DNA of 64,000 nucleotides from Mangifera indica (Eukaryota > Streptophyta > Magnoliopsida > Sapindales > Anacardiaceae), in assembly GCF_011075055.1 (NCBI RefSeq), contig NC_058154.1, positions 8,625,620 through 8,689,619 of the forward strand, in the 5' to 3' direction. Both the position numbers and the translations under genes were made by a program. The notes under the pieces are model-generated. The model saw nothing but the letters and a program-made list of their open reading frames with translations. It made no database searches and was not told the origin of the DNA. Positions within the stretch are counted from its first letter, which is position 1. Every line of letters starts with the position of its first letter. This document shows positions 38,801-50,225 of this stretch, piece by piece.

Positions 38801-41800
38801 TCTTTCTCCCACTCATTCCCATTTTCTCTCCTTCTCCCTCTCATTTATTTTTAATAAGAGTAGTATTATATACATAAGCAATGGATACAAACATGAGTAC
38901 AAACATGGATATATAACCATATGATTAGATATTATTTTATCTTTAATTCAAAATCACCTAATCATAAAGTGACATGTCATCGTTTGTACTCAAGTTTGTA
39001 TTCATTGTTTGTGCACATAGCTTTATCATTTTGATAAATGTCAATCTCCTTTTTCCATTTTTTCTTGCACTCATTTCCCATTATTGTATTTTTCCTATTC
39101 TTCTTCCACTTATTTCTTTTAAATAAATGTCAATTTATCTCTTTCTCATTTATTTAATTTGAATTCAAATAAATATAAGTATATGATTATTAAGAGATTT
39201 TTGTAAGAAATTGAAAAATGAAAAAGTGGTGGTGAGGATGACAAAACAATTGACAGTGAAGATGACAAAAGAAGAAGGAATAAAAAAGGAAAAAATTATT
39301 TTTTTAGAAAAAGAAAATAATAAATTATAATTATAATAATTGGAGGATAAATTAAATTGATCCTGAATGTTTTTTAAACACTCATCCATATTCTCCGTAC
39401 TAACATAGTCGAGTATCTCTCACATGACCTTAGTGAATACCTGAATTCCCATGACATCGTACATATAAGCACTTACGCTTATACAACCCAACAAAATATA
39501 GTCGTTGAAAGAAAAAACCACCATCTTTTTGAAGTTGTCTGATCTATAATGTTTTCTAGTTTTGTTCCTAATTGTTATTCAGGCAAAGCTATTATCAGCA
39601 TTTCATGTCTAATTAATTGATTACCTTCAACAGTCCTCCAATTTCGAACCCCATTAAGTGCTTTTTTGTACCACTACCCTCATGTTCAAATAATAAACTC
39701 TCTTCCACCTAAATTATTTAGATGCATTGCCTATGTCCATAACCGCGATCCCCACCGTCATAAACTCTAACCTAATGCATTCAAATGTTTTGTTATTATG
39801 TATTCACCAACACAAAAAGGACACATACTATTACCATTCTACACAAAAGAATTTTGTAACCTCAAATGTCTCATTTCTTAGATATACACCCTACCATTCC
39901 CATACTCCTTTTCAAGGGAAGAAAATAACTGAAGAAAAACATTGGAACCCTACAATATCACAACCAGTTTCCCTTCCCATTCCAAGCTATGAACTCTCAA
40001 GTCATCCTTAAGACCCTATTGTTCCAAGTCAGCCTGTAACCGCTGGGTATGAACAAGACTCTTCCGTCCCAAGTCAAGTTGTAACTGAACAACACTCTTC
40101 CGTCCCAAGCCAACTAGTAACCACAAAGATTGAACCTTTTCTTGAGTCACCCAAAGCCATACTTGAACCCAAACTAGTGACTATTCAAAAAGAAAATTCG
40201 AATCCTAAGAAATTGATTTTAATTTACTCCAGAAAACCAAAGCTAGTAACTTAGCACTGCCAAACGTCTAAACCAAATAGTAGTCTTGAAGAGGGATCAA
40301 TTCCAGCAAATGATTTAGATCTTCCCATAGCTTTCAGAAAGGGATGAAATCTTGTATTAAACATCCACTTTCTAAATTAATTGACATATTCTAGATTGCC
40401 TCCTAGTTTTAGAACATTTACTATAGCAGTTGGAATGAATATATCGAGAAATGTTCAAAAAGCCTTGAAAGATCCAAAGCGAAGCAAAGTAGTTCATAAA
40501 GAAATGAGAGGGTTGATTGACAATGACACATGGGATGTGGTAGGTTTGCCTGAGAATAAGAAAATTGAGAGGTGCAAATGGGTGTCCACTGTTAAGTACA
40601 AATCTGATGATAGTATAAATGGTAGAAAGAAAGGTTGGTAACCTAAGGCTTTACACAAACCTATGTGATTGACTATGAACAGACGTTTGCACTAGTAGCA
40701 AAGTTGAATTCTATCAGGATATTATTAGCTATTGCAGCTAATCTTGATTGGGACCTTATCCAATTGGACATAAATAATATCTTCTAAAATGGAAAACTTA
40801 AGGAGGAGATATATATGAGGATACCGCTCGAGTTTAAGGAGAAAGGTAGAGTTGACAAAGTTTGTAAAATGAAGAAGTCATAGTTTGGTTTGAAACAATC
40901 ACCAAAGGCCTGGTTCACAAGATTTTGTACAACTCTTGGTTGGATGGGTTATCAACAAAGCCAAACTTATCACTTTGTTCATAAAGAACACTCTCAGGGG
41001 TAAGAAATTTGTTTTGATTGTCTATATTGATGACATCATAATTACTAAAGATGATAATACAAAAATGTTGAAGCGAAAATTAGGGGCAAAGTTTGAGGTT
41101 AAAGATCTAGGTTCAATGAATTACTTTCTTGGTATGGAGGTAGCAAGAAGCAAAGAAGAGATTTTGATTTCTCAAAAAAAGTATACACATGATCTTCTAA
41201 AGGAGACAAAAATGTTAGGATGTAAACTTGCTAATACACCTTTGGAGAGAAACTGGAAGAGGAAAGTAGCGATGAGGACCCTCCAATGGACAAGGGAAGA
41301 TACTAGACATTGATAGATGGTTGATTTATCTATCTCTCACTTGACCCGACCTTACCTATGTCATTAGTATGGTGAGTTAGTTTATGCATTCACCAACTCA
41401 GACACATCTCACCATAACCCCATAAATTTTGAGATACCTAAAGGAAATATTGGAAAAGGGTTGTTTCGGAAGATTAATGATAGAGGTAGAGTTGGCTTCG
41501 TTGATGTAGAATGGGCCAAATATCTAGAAGATAATAGGCCCACATCAAGTTTTAGTACAAAATTGTGGAATAACTTATTGATTTGGAGGAGCAGAAAGCA
41601 ATCAGTAGTTGCCAAAAGTAGTGTCGGGCTTAGTATTGGACAATTGCTCAAAGAATTTATAGGTTGATTTGGGTAAAAAAATTATTGAAAATTTACAATT
41701 GCATGTGACTCACCCTGATATTTTCTATAATAATAGCAAATCTGCTATCAATATTGTTCACAACCCTATTCAACATGATTAGATGAAACATGTAAGAATA

Positions 41801-44800
41801 GACCGAAATTTCATTAAAGAAGAAATTAAAATAGGGATTAATCTAGTCTACATTTCACCCTTACAACAAGAAACACATATTTTAACCAAAGTCATGCTAA
41901 AGTCAAGCTTTGAATCACTAATAAGCAAGCTTGGATTGACTGACATCTATACAACAACTGAAGAGCAAGTGTTAAAAAGTAGATATAGTTTTTTGGATTG
42001 TAGTGATTGTATTTATTTTGTTTTTCTTTATGTGTCCCTTTTTTTATTTTGTACAAATTCTTACTAGTTCTAGGCCCTAAATTCTTTATATAAATTTCCT
42101 GTTTGTATAATGAAAAAATATAGTTTAGTTCATTCAAACAGAAACACTTGTTGCATGTACTTATCAAATGTCTCAAATTAATTAACCATTTTTTGGTTCA
42201 CAAAATTCTCTACAAGTTCCACTATATCACAACTAGAATTCACATCAAGAGTAAAATCCCTTGCAGAACAGTTTTTGAACCCTCTAGTGTTACATTTAAA
42301 AAAATGTCATTATTCAAAGGACTTGCATTGAGTAGCCTACCAATTCTCTAAGGGATCAAAGCATTTAAAAGTATCATGAGATTAAGGAGAATGGGTTATA
42401 GAGGAAGAAACCAAGACGCATTGTAGTATCAAACCATAACATCATATAAAATTCAAAAGTAATGCTATAAGCACTGGTAGATTGTACCAACAGATTACAC
42501 TGACTGATAAGATAGATGCCACCTGATCTGCCTCATCATAGACTTGCCACGTCAGTCTCAATGTTTTTTAAATTGCGTTTACTAAAAAATCAATCTCCCC
42601 CCTATGGCTTCCTCTTCCACCTTTCATTTGCGAAGAACTTTTCTGTCATAGAACTCTTCCTCTTCCAATACTACTGCCAAATGTCTTCTTCTCCCACCAC
42701 CACCACCACCATTGTTACAACGAACCCAAGGCTCTGGTACACCATGAATCAATGGTGAAGACACTTCTGAAAGTTTTGGCACATCTAATAAAGAGACGGA
42801 GTAGCAACTTTCAAAAAAGGAGAGGAAGAAGAAGGAATTTTCAGAGCTTGAGGCTCTTCTAACTAATTTTGGAGTTGCCCCAAAAGATAGCAATGGCCAA
42901 CTTGAATCATGTGGGCAATTGTGGCCACTTATGTGCTATAATTATTATCGTCTTCTGTAATTTTTCAATCAGCAATCATCAGTGCTATCTCTCAAGGCAG
43001 ACCAGAAAACTTATCTTCATAGTCTGGTTACAAAATTTCTACCACAAAATTTCTTCTTGAATGAAAGGAAGTTGAAGAGGAAGCCCTAGGGAGAGATTGA
43101 TTTTATCAGTAAATGCAATCTAAAAAATATTTAGACTAACATGGCAAGTCTGTGATGAGGCAGATGAGGCGGCATCTGCCACGTCAGTCAGTGTAATATG
43201 TTGGAACAATCTACGATACTTATAGCATTAACCATTTACTTTTAGTTTGAGATATCACATTATAATGTTAATGTCTTGATATAGAACATATGTGATTGTT
43301 TAACATTTCAAGACATGCACACCCAATTCCATATAGTCACATATCAATAATGTATTTATTATAAGAAAAAATACACTTTATGAGCCAATGACACTCAACC
43401 ATGTCCATTCACTTTTTACGCTACAAACATGCTTCATATTCTAAGGTTCATCCACAACTTCCTCAACTTCATCATAATGCTAAAAGAAATAAAAACAAAC
43501 AACCAACTTACCTTTTGCCATGAAATTTTCTTTTGAAGAAATAGAAGCATGACCAAATGGAGATCCTGAAAGGAAAATGTTTGTTTTATCAAAATTTTAA
43601 ACAGATTCACTAACCAATTACCTCACAAGTTTTGTGTTATCTCCAACTACTAAAGGGAACATCAGACTAGAAAACCAACCTTTAGCAAGTAAAAGAATGA
43701 TAAAGGACAATGATAAAATGTCCTATAATTCTGACACATCAATTAAGGAAAGAGAAAAGAATTGCTTATTTCACTGTAAAAACACGAAGGAACAACGGAG
43801 ACAAAGAGAGAAGATTATGAGAGTCAAAGGGAGGCAAACTATTTTCTATAGGGGCCCTATAGATACCATTCACCACTAAGTAAAATATACAAATGTTGAT
43901 TATGGCCGCAATAAATAGATAGTTTTATGAATCACTATTCATAAAATTTCCTCAACATCAAAGGATATTACAAAGTTGGTATATGAGACAAAGAAAGGAG
44001 GATATGAGAGTATAAAGACAACTATTATCACTAGGGTATTATATAAACCCTTCATCGTTGAATCCCAAATCTCATGTACATCAAGGCCTGAATTAGATTA
44101 ATCAACTTTTGAATCTCCGTCTATATGATTCCCTCAACATCAAAAGGTATTCTCACAATGGCCAAACAATTTTATCGTTCTCCATGAAACAAAATCACAG
44201 AAACAGAGTAATTGAATAATTAGGACGTAGTTAATCTAACAACAGATAGATGAGACCTGGATAAGAATAATACTATACTTCCAAGTTGATTTCTGAACTT
44301 ACTCATCTCATGATAGGTAGCACTAACTAACGGTTGCCCTACCATTTATTATATTACTTTTTTGTCAACTTAACAGTCTTAGATTAATGCCACATAACTT
44401 AGGATACAAAAAAGTTAGGATACATACTAGGGAAGTATACTACTATTCCTTCAGAAAATATATTCCATGGACAAATGGAATCAAACCACCTATTGAAAGA
44501 ATTAACATAAGCTCCATTTACAAAGTCTTTAAGAGAAAAGAAACTAGCCAATAAACAATCAAAGAAATATAGTACAAAGTATAAACTGCCCAGAAATATC
44601 ATATCTCACCATCATGGTCAAACACCACCTGCACAAAGGAAAGAAGGACACAATCAATATATAAGCATTGGGCAGTGAAAAATCATTCTGAAAAGGGTTG
44701 TTCATTCTGCAAAATCTAATTTAAAAGAGAGAAATGGAAAAAAAGTAATAAATTAAAAACTTCAAGAAAGATATCCTATGGAAAAAATTCTTGCTACATT

Positions 44801-46819
44801 TAACATGCAACACAAGCATTGGGCAGTGAAAAATCATTCTGAAAAGGGTTGTTCAACCACTTTCTAGTAAATAAAATCTACTATATATATACAGATACCT
44901 AAAAGCTTATAGGAGATAATGAACACATTATTGACAATGTAACTTTAGATTTTCATAAGAATCATGGAACACAAGCAATGGCCAAATTATACCGCTACAT
45001 GAGATGGGATGAACTCCAGCACATCAATGATCTGCAAGAGAAAGAAGGATCAGGAAAGCCTTGGACTAGAAATAGAATTGAAGTAAATCCAGAAAGTTAC
45101 AAATAAAGGCCCAATCCAGAAAGTTCACAGTATTTTCCATGAGGAGAAGGAAAGGTCTATCTAATAACATGACATCTGCTACGCTTCTCCATCTGTCCTC
45201 ATAAAACTAAAGATGCTACAGATAGAAGTGTCTCATACAAAATAAATATTAATCATTTTGCAGCAAAATTTTTATCAAAGATAAAATTAAATGATAATAT
45301 CAATAGTACAATAGAAATATATATACTAAGTTACATGACACTGAAAATAAAAATCACTCACAAGAGAGAGAGCTGAAAATATTGTTAAAACCCAATCTCC
45401 ATTGCCATCAGCATGTGATAGATGACCATGATGCAACTTTGCTGTTGTCAATCAGAAGAGAATAAAACAATGATTAAAGAAAATAACTTTCCCACATTTT
45501 CATGTAACTTTCATACATAATATAAATGCCATAAAAGAAGAAAGCCCTGCATTAGAGAGTCAAATAAGGCACAATAGACAATAAATATGCCTCCTCAACA
45601 AAAGTGAACGAAGAAGAAAGAAGAATATTGATTTCTTTCTCAAAGCCCCAAAAGTGATGCAAGGAACCAAACACTAATCTATAAGAAATTAATACCTTCC
45701 TTTCAATAAAGAATAATCTATTTACATTGCCAAGTTAACAATTAAAAAAAGAAGCATCAAAACAGTAATTTTCCAAAGTTAAGAAAAGAAATATGAAAGT
45801 TACTCCAACAAGATATTCAATCTTTTAAATAACCAAGTAACAGAATCCAATCTATAAAGTTAAAATGTTAGGTCAGTGAGGATACGCATCCTTCCACACA
45901 GCATACTACAAAGAATTAAAGAATTTGTAATACGATAAACCCAGCAGCAAATAGCAACAATGACAACAATTCAACAATAACATATATATATATATCAAGA
46001 CATTTTAATTCCAATCTCAATAATATAATTCAATATAAATCAAAATTAAGTTGTAACATACCCAATAGCTTGTAGTAAGCTCTATAAATGACTGATGTGC
46101 CATCAATAAACATTACTCTGCCACTTGGTGGTTGTTCTTTAAACTTCAAAGAATGAAGGAGTGCCTCTTGGTGCAACGATTGCTCACTTTGCGAAGTAGC
46201 TACATCACTGTTAACATTTGCATGAACAACTCCATGAAAAGTTGAATTTGAATCTGTAGATAGACTACAGTATTCCTGTAAAAACCATTAAGAGTCAAAT
46301 TAATTAGACAGTTGCATGCTAATTACCTCAATATGCACAAAAAAATTATATGCATTCTTCATGATGATTCATCAAAGGAGAAAACTATAGTATCTTGCCA
46401 GAAGATAATCCAGACCTATATAGAGAGTCTGGATATTTGTCCTCCCATGAAATTGATGCATTCAAAAACATGGCAAAGAATATTGTAGTAAGTGAAGCAA
46501 CACCACATCAAAATGTTAGTGAAGTTTTGTGTTATGAATGAGTAGTCAAAAAGCAGGTGGAAAATTAAAATTTCCTAAAAAACAAGCAGTAGTCTAAGAA
46601 ATTAGAAAGTTCTTTTCCAATGTTTATAAATTTTGTCTCATATAATGTGCAAAGAATTACCTTTTTGAATAGAAAGGATGAAAGATGAACTAGATCAAGT
46701 CTCTTGATAGTAGACAAGTTGTTTCCGACTCTATGACACCTTGTGAAGTCTTTACCAAAGCAATTAAAACTTCTCCAAAAGGAATGGACTTGAAAATGCA
46801 AGGACTGAAAATATGCCAT
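33793..46819 (-). CDS. Organellar 5'-3' exonuclease (Pol I-type FEN domain)
   Basis: There are fifteen coding exons: 46819-46661, 46275-46062, 45441-45362, 45031-44993, 44628-44610, 43565-43512, 37800-37673, 37586-37518, 37201-37116, 36771-36662, 36091-36041, 35546-35488, 35087-35043, 34666-34592 and 33915-33793. They total 1311 nt (436 aa). Residues 1-53 are basic and acid-poor, suiting mitochondrial or plastid import. Metal-site acids are present: D111 (MFIDGTS), D168/D170 (VVFDHDG), E236, D238, D239 (VEADDVIG) and D261/D263 (SPDKDFF). The helix-hairpin-helix GDSADNIPGVEGIGNVRA follows. This is the family of 5'-3' exonuclease domains of bacterial DNA polymerase I, here without a polymerase; it probably removes flaps or primers in organelle DNA. 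Exon 9 ends TTTGA/GTTAGT; the nearer GTATAC donor would shift the frame. Intron 6 (43511-37801) is 5.7 kb and full of transposon debris. Confidence 0.88.
35773..35814. repeat. (TA)n microsatellite in exonuclease intron
   Basis: A pure TA tract of about 21 repeats inside the intron between the exons at 36091-36041 and 35546-35488. Confidence 0.95.
38289..38579 (-). mobile_element. Copia RNase H remnant in exonuclease intron
   Basis: The minus strand carries MAPGICQLIGLERLMEDL, LYNDNNSTISIVNNLMQHDR and SRKSQLADVLSKAI, the Copia RNase H signature (DN, HDR, QLAD-K). It is in the same orientation as the host gene and opposite to the larger Copia remnant at 39.4-42.1 kb in the same intron. Confidence 0.85.
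38870..39030. mobile_element. MITE, TGTATAC family, in exonuclease intron
   Basis: An inverted arrangement of ATACATAAGCAATGGATACAAA and TTTGTATTCATTGTTTGTGCAC arms flanks the shared TAGATATTATTTTATCTTTAATTC core. Non-coding. Confidence 0.65.
39400..42110 (+). mobile_element. Decayed Ty1/Copia element (integrase to RNase H and LTR)
   Basis: Integrase traces start near 39430 (TYAYTTQQNIVVERKNHHLF). An integrase-end HKKDTYYYHSTQKNFVTSN segment lies near 39810. The reverse transcriptase follows: DNDTWDVVGLPENKKIERCK (40520), DYEQTFALVAKLNSIRILLA (40670), a YIDDI catalytic motif near 41020 and DLGSMNYFLGMEV (41107). RNase H pieces SKSAINIVHNPIQHD and MKHVRIDRNFIKEEIK lie near 41735-41840. Many stops break it. 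The tail (about 41970-42130) contains a polyadenylation-like TTTGTATAATGAAAAAATA zone and may be a 3' LTR. It lies antisense within intron 6 of the exonuclease gene. Confidence 0.85.
42462..43228. mobile_element. TIR DNA element in exonuclease intron, about 770 bp
   Basis: The ends are inverted: ATGCTATAAGCACTGGTAG at left, and the complement of the right end reads ATGCTATAAGTATCGTAG. Pairing continues for well over 150 bp through ATTACACTGACTGA, CCTCATC-TGCCTCATCA and GGCTTCCTCTTC. A TA dinucleotide flanks both ends (42460-42461, 43229-43230), suggesting a Tc1/Mariner-like insertion, although two bases are weak evidence. The middle carries a run of CCACCACCACC and short frames on both strands (for example 42516-42758), with no transposase recognised. 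Confidence 0.65.
44610..44628 (-). other. 19-nt microexon encoding exonuclease metal-site residues
   Basis: Bounded by GTGCAG and GTGAGA on the minus strand. It encodes VVFDHD plus the first base of the following Gly codon. It carries D168 and D170, so the enzyme needs it for activity. Confidence 0.8.
44663..44855. repeat. Perfect 42-bp direct repeat in intron
   Basis: The 42 bases at 44663-44704 (AAGCATTGGGCAGTG...GGGTTGTTCA) recur without change at 44814-44855. Both copies lie in the intron just before the 19-nt microexon (44628-44610, read on the minus strand). Flanking sequence does not match. Confidence 0.9.
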
Positions 46820-47739
46820 AAATTTATTGCAACTAGACTATGACATAGAATGGAGAAAGAGCCTTAAAGGTCTGCAATGACCTGAAATCCAAAGACAATC
46901 CTCAAATGATAAGGAAAAATACAAAAAAAATATTATGCTAACTATCGCATCAAGATAAATTGAAGAAAGGAATAAAAATAAATGCTTACCCTCCTACCAA
47001 AACAAAGGAAAAAATAAACAAGAACTGCATAAATCAGCTTTTACTACCTTTTTAGTTCCAGAACAAAGTCAACCAATTATTGAAATTTTAAGCGCAGGTG
47101 GATGACTAACGAAATCAAATAGCTCAATCAGTTTTTTATACCGAGTTTAGAGCTACAAGTCCATCATCACAATCGAAACCATCATAAAAGAAACAAAGAG
47201 ATGCAATCACACTCTAGTAAAATTAAAATCTTCAAAATTGAAAAGGCCCAATCTAGAATATTAACCACTTTGCCATGTCTCAATCCTGACAAAAAATTTA
47301 AAAAAAAAGTGCCATTTTTTCTTACTTCCAAGATTCTACTGTAAACAATTAACATAAAAGCGTGATAATTCTATTGTAAACAAAATTTTAAACTGAAAAA
47401 CATAATGCCGCACACTAATAAGTCTCCATTACTCATTAATATTAAATGACAATTTCAAATTTTAACAACAGCCCGACATTTGATAGCCTAGAAACTGCAC
47501 GAAAACAAATTTAAAAAAAAAAAAAGGCTAAATAACTACAAACCCATCTCATAATAAGTTAAATAACTGTATCGAGCTTTGAATCGGCAAAAATTTCGCG
47601 TTCCACTGGACTATCAAAACATTGAATTTCTTCCTCATTAAATGGAGATAGTGAGATTCATAGTAAAAAGATAAACTAAGAAGTGGAGAATAATCCACGA
47701 AGGGATAAAAGATTATAAAAGAAAAAGCTTTTGGCTTAC

Positions 47740-47830
47740 ATTGGTTTCGGCACTGGGCTCTGTGAAATTCACACTCAAGTCAGGAGAATGCCCGCCAAGA
47801 CGGTCCTTACCTGATGGGTTTTATATATAG
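47740..47830 (-). promoter_or_regulatory. Promoter and 5'-UTR exon of the exonuclease gene
   Basis: On the minus strand a TATATATAA box lies at 47821-47830. The non-coding first exon ends at 47740 with CCAAT/GTAAGC. No usable ATG lies in it; the coding start is in the next exon at 46819, reached across a UTR intron of about 0.9 kb. Confidence 0.5.
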
Positions 47831-47911
47831 TGAGCAAAAAGGAAAATTATCCACAATCGAGGGTTCTCGTAAAATAAACCCTATGAATGGTTCTGGGATT
47901 ATAAAATTGAG

Positions 47912-48802
47912 GGCCGAAGTATTTTCCCCCCAAATTTTGATGCTATCTCAAAGTCAGATCTACAGGGTTTAAAAAACCTAAAGCCATACCCATGAGCCAA
48001 TTTTCGTTTGAAACCTTTTTTAGTTTTAAGGATAAAACAATTATTTAACAAGAAAAATTTTTAAACTAAAGTTTTATTCATTTACCCCCTTCAGTTTAAA
48101 AATTTCATGATTTCCTTCAACCAAAGTTTAAAAAATCAATATTTTCCTCTAAAACTTGTAAATTGTCGTCTGAGACAGTGAAGTTCGTTGTCTCTGATTG
48201 TGTTGGCTCTCTCTCCCAATTTATCTCTTCTTACTAATCAAATTCCAACTATTGACAAAATCGATTTCTTCCAACAAAAACAAAATCGTCTTCATTGAAG
48301 TGTTTCATCTTGAAAAAAGATGATTGTCGGATGTCTCAGACAGCCACATCGTCTTTATCTAAGACCTTCGACTATCATCTTTGTCTTAGACGAAGACGAA
48401 ATCATCTTCGTTTGAGATAAAGACATTTCAACGAAGATGATTTCGTTTTTATCGAAGAAAATCAATTTTGTCAGTGGTTGAGATTTGATCGATAAAAAGA
48501 GATAAGTCAGGAGAAAAAGCTAACGTGGTTAGAGACGATAAACTTCACCATCTCTGATTACTATTTACAAACCTTATGAGAGAAATATTGATTTTTCAAA
48601 TTTTAAGTTAGAAGAATTATAAGATTTTCAAACTAAATGATGCAAAGTAATAAAATTTTAGTTTTAAAAATTTTTTTTTTTATTAAATGATAATTTTATT
48701 CTTAACCTTAATTGAGATTTTAAACGAAAATTGACTCATAGATATGATTTTGGGTTTTCAAATTTCATTGATATGACTTTGAAAACGGATCAAAACTTGG
48801 CC
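47912..48802. mobile_element. Long-hairpin MITE with GGCC termini, about 890 bp
   Basis: The left end is GGCCGAAGTATTTTCCCCCC, and the complement of the right end is GGCCAAGTTTTGATCC. The arms pair through TCAAAGTCA and GAGYCAATTTTCGTTTRAAA to a centre rich in GACGAAGATGAT. Flanking TAAAATTGA and TTATATTGA agree at 7 of 9 bases. It sits about 80 bp upstream of the exonuclease TATA box. Confidence 0.65.
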
Positions 48803-49599
48803 TTATATTGATGTTTTCAAGGCATGCTCACCTCCCCCGTTTGGTATCCCGATTTCACAAAACTCCCTGACTTTCTAAAACTTCTCAACTACTCCTCACT
48901 TGGGTAATAACTTTTCTTAATTGCCTACTTGAGTAGTGTTTTCTCAGTTTGGTGCCCTTATTTTTTTGTTATTTTAGTAAGGACTGTTGTTCTAAGATCC
49001 AATAAAAATTTTCATAAGTTTAACTTTTAATATATCTTTGCTAAGTTGTATTATTTTTGTACTACGCTCATACAGTGGCAATGTGATAGAAGTAAACATT
49101 TTGATTATCTTAAACCTCGAGGAGATTATTAAAAATACATGAAATTTTACTTGATTGTGAATGATATGAGATTGATTTTCAGAATTTTGAAGATTCAACA
49201 AACAACCAGAGTAGACACTATTACCATCTATGTTGTATCATTGTTTTACTGCACCTACTCAGTAGCAACACTATGGGGGTAAACATTTCAATCATCTTAT
49301 TCTCACTTATCTTTTTTTTTTATAGCTAAGTGGAAGGCCTATTGGACGTTCGATCATAGTGTTCCATGCTAGCTTTCCTAAAGAATGTGTTATAATCCAA
49401 AGGATCGATCTCCTCTCACGTATCAGGTTATCAGTTCAACACTTCTTACATCTGGCCATCTCAAGGCACGACGGACTATTGATTGGACGTTTCCATCAAC
49501 TAGTCACTTATTTACATGTGATCATTGGAAGACATATGTTCAGTGCAAAGTAGCACCTTGTGTTAAGGTTTTTCTGAGCATTTCTGTTCCTGGGGTTCT
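48803..49599. other. Intergenic region, no clear gene
   Basis: AT-rich DNA follows the MITE. From about 49350 the sequence is less AT-rich and may hold further decayed callose synthase coding (WKTYV near 49530), but this is too weak to claim. Confidence 0.4.
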
Positions 49600-49624
49600 C
49601 TAACAGTTAAAATTTTACTTTCTG

Positions 49625-49960
49625 TCATCTGTCAAGATTCTTTCAAAGACATGTTTGTACGTTGTCTAGCATTTTTGGCAACCGGATGGGGTGTAATGCT
49701 GGTAAGAGTTAAAGCATCTACACTCTTTCTTGTTACAGAACTTCTCTTATTCATTTCCCTCGACTACTATCTTTTGCTTTCTCTAAGGTCGCGCAAGCCA
49801 CGAAGCCAAATGCAGAGAAAGTTGGATGGCAGGGGGTTGTTCTGTTTGCACCAAAAGCCATTCTTGCAAGGAGGCCTTCAACCGGCACTTGCAGTCAACC
49901 AATTCTTTCTGGGAAAAGGATCAGATGATATTTTGCTTCTCATAAGTTATAGCCTGTTTA
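49625..49960 (+). pseudogene. Callose synthase (GSL) 3'-end remnant
   Basis: A first block reads SFKDMFVRCLAFLATGWGVML up to 49701, followed by GTAAGA. After an intron ending CTCTAAG, the frame resumes at 49798 with VAQATKPNAEKVGWQG. This matches the C-terminal membrane region of plant callose synthases (ILAFMPTGWGMLLIAQ, then the KP segment). The typical FNQAFSRGLQ tail is echoed in a different frame as KEAFNRHLQS near 49880. Only about 110 codons of a protein normally near 1900 aa remain, with a frameshift, so it is a relic. Confidence 0.55.
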
Positions 49961-50225
49961 TAACAAATTTTCAGTCAGGAATGTAAACCCAAAAAACCAA
50001 GAAATCTGTAAAATATATATATATATAGTGTATAGCTGAACTTCCCATGCCAATGTATATATAAATACAAGACTTACAGAGAATATGGAAGTTCGCATGA
50101 TTTTCTTGGTTCCCTTCTCAGAAATCTGATGATTCTGGGACTTAGAATAAATTAAACGATACCCTATGTATTTTCCTAATCCTCCAATCCGAGCCCCCAT
50201 TCTTGTGTTTTGACCTACCAAAACT

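Noticed and set aside
42624..42893. 89-codon minus frame with a Gly/Arg run
   Set aside because: Overlaps frames on the other strand inside the TIR element; the Gly run comes from a CCACCACC repeat. No family was recognised.
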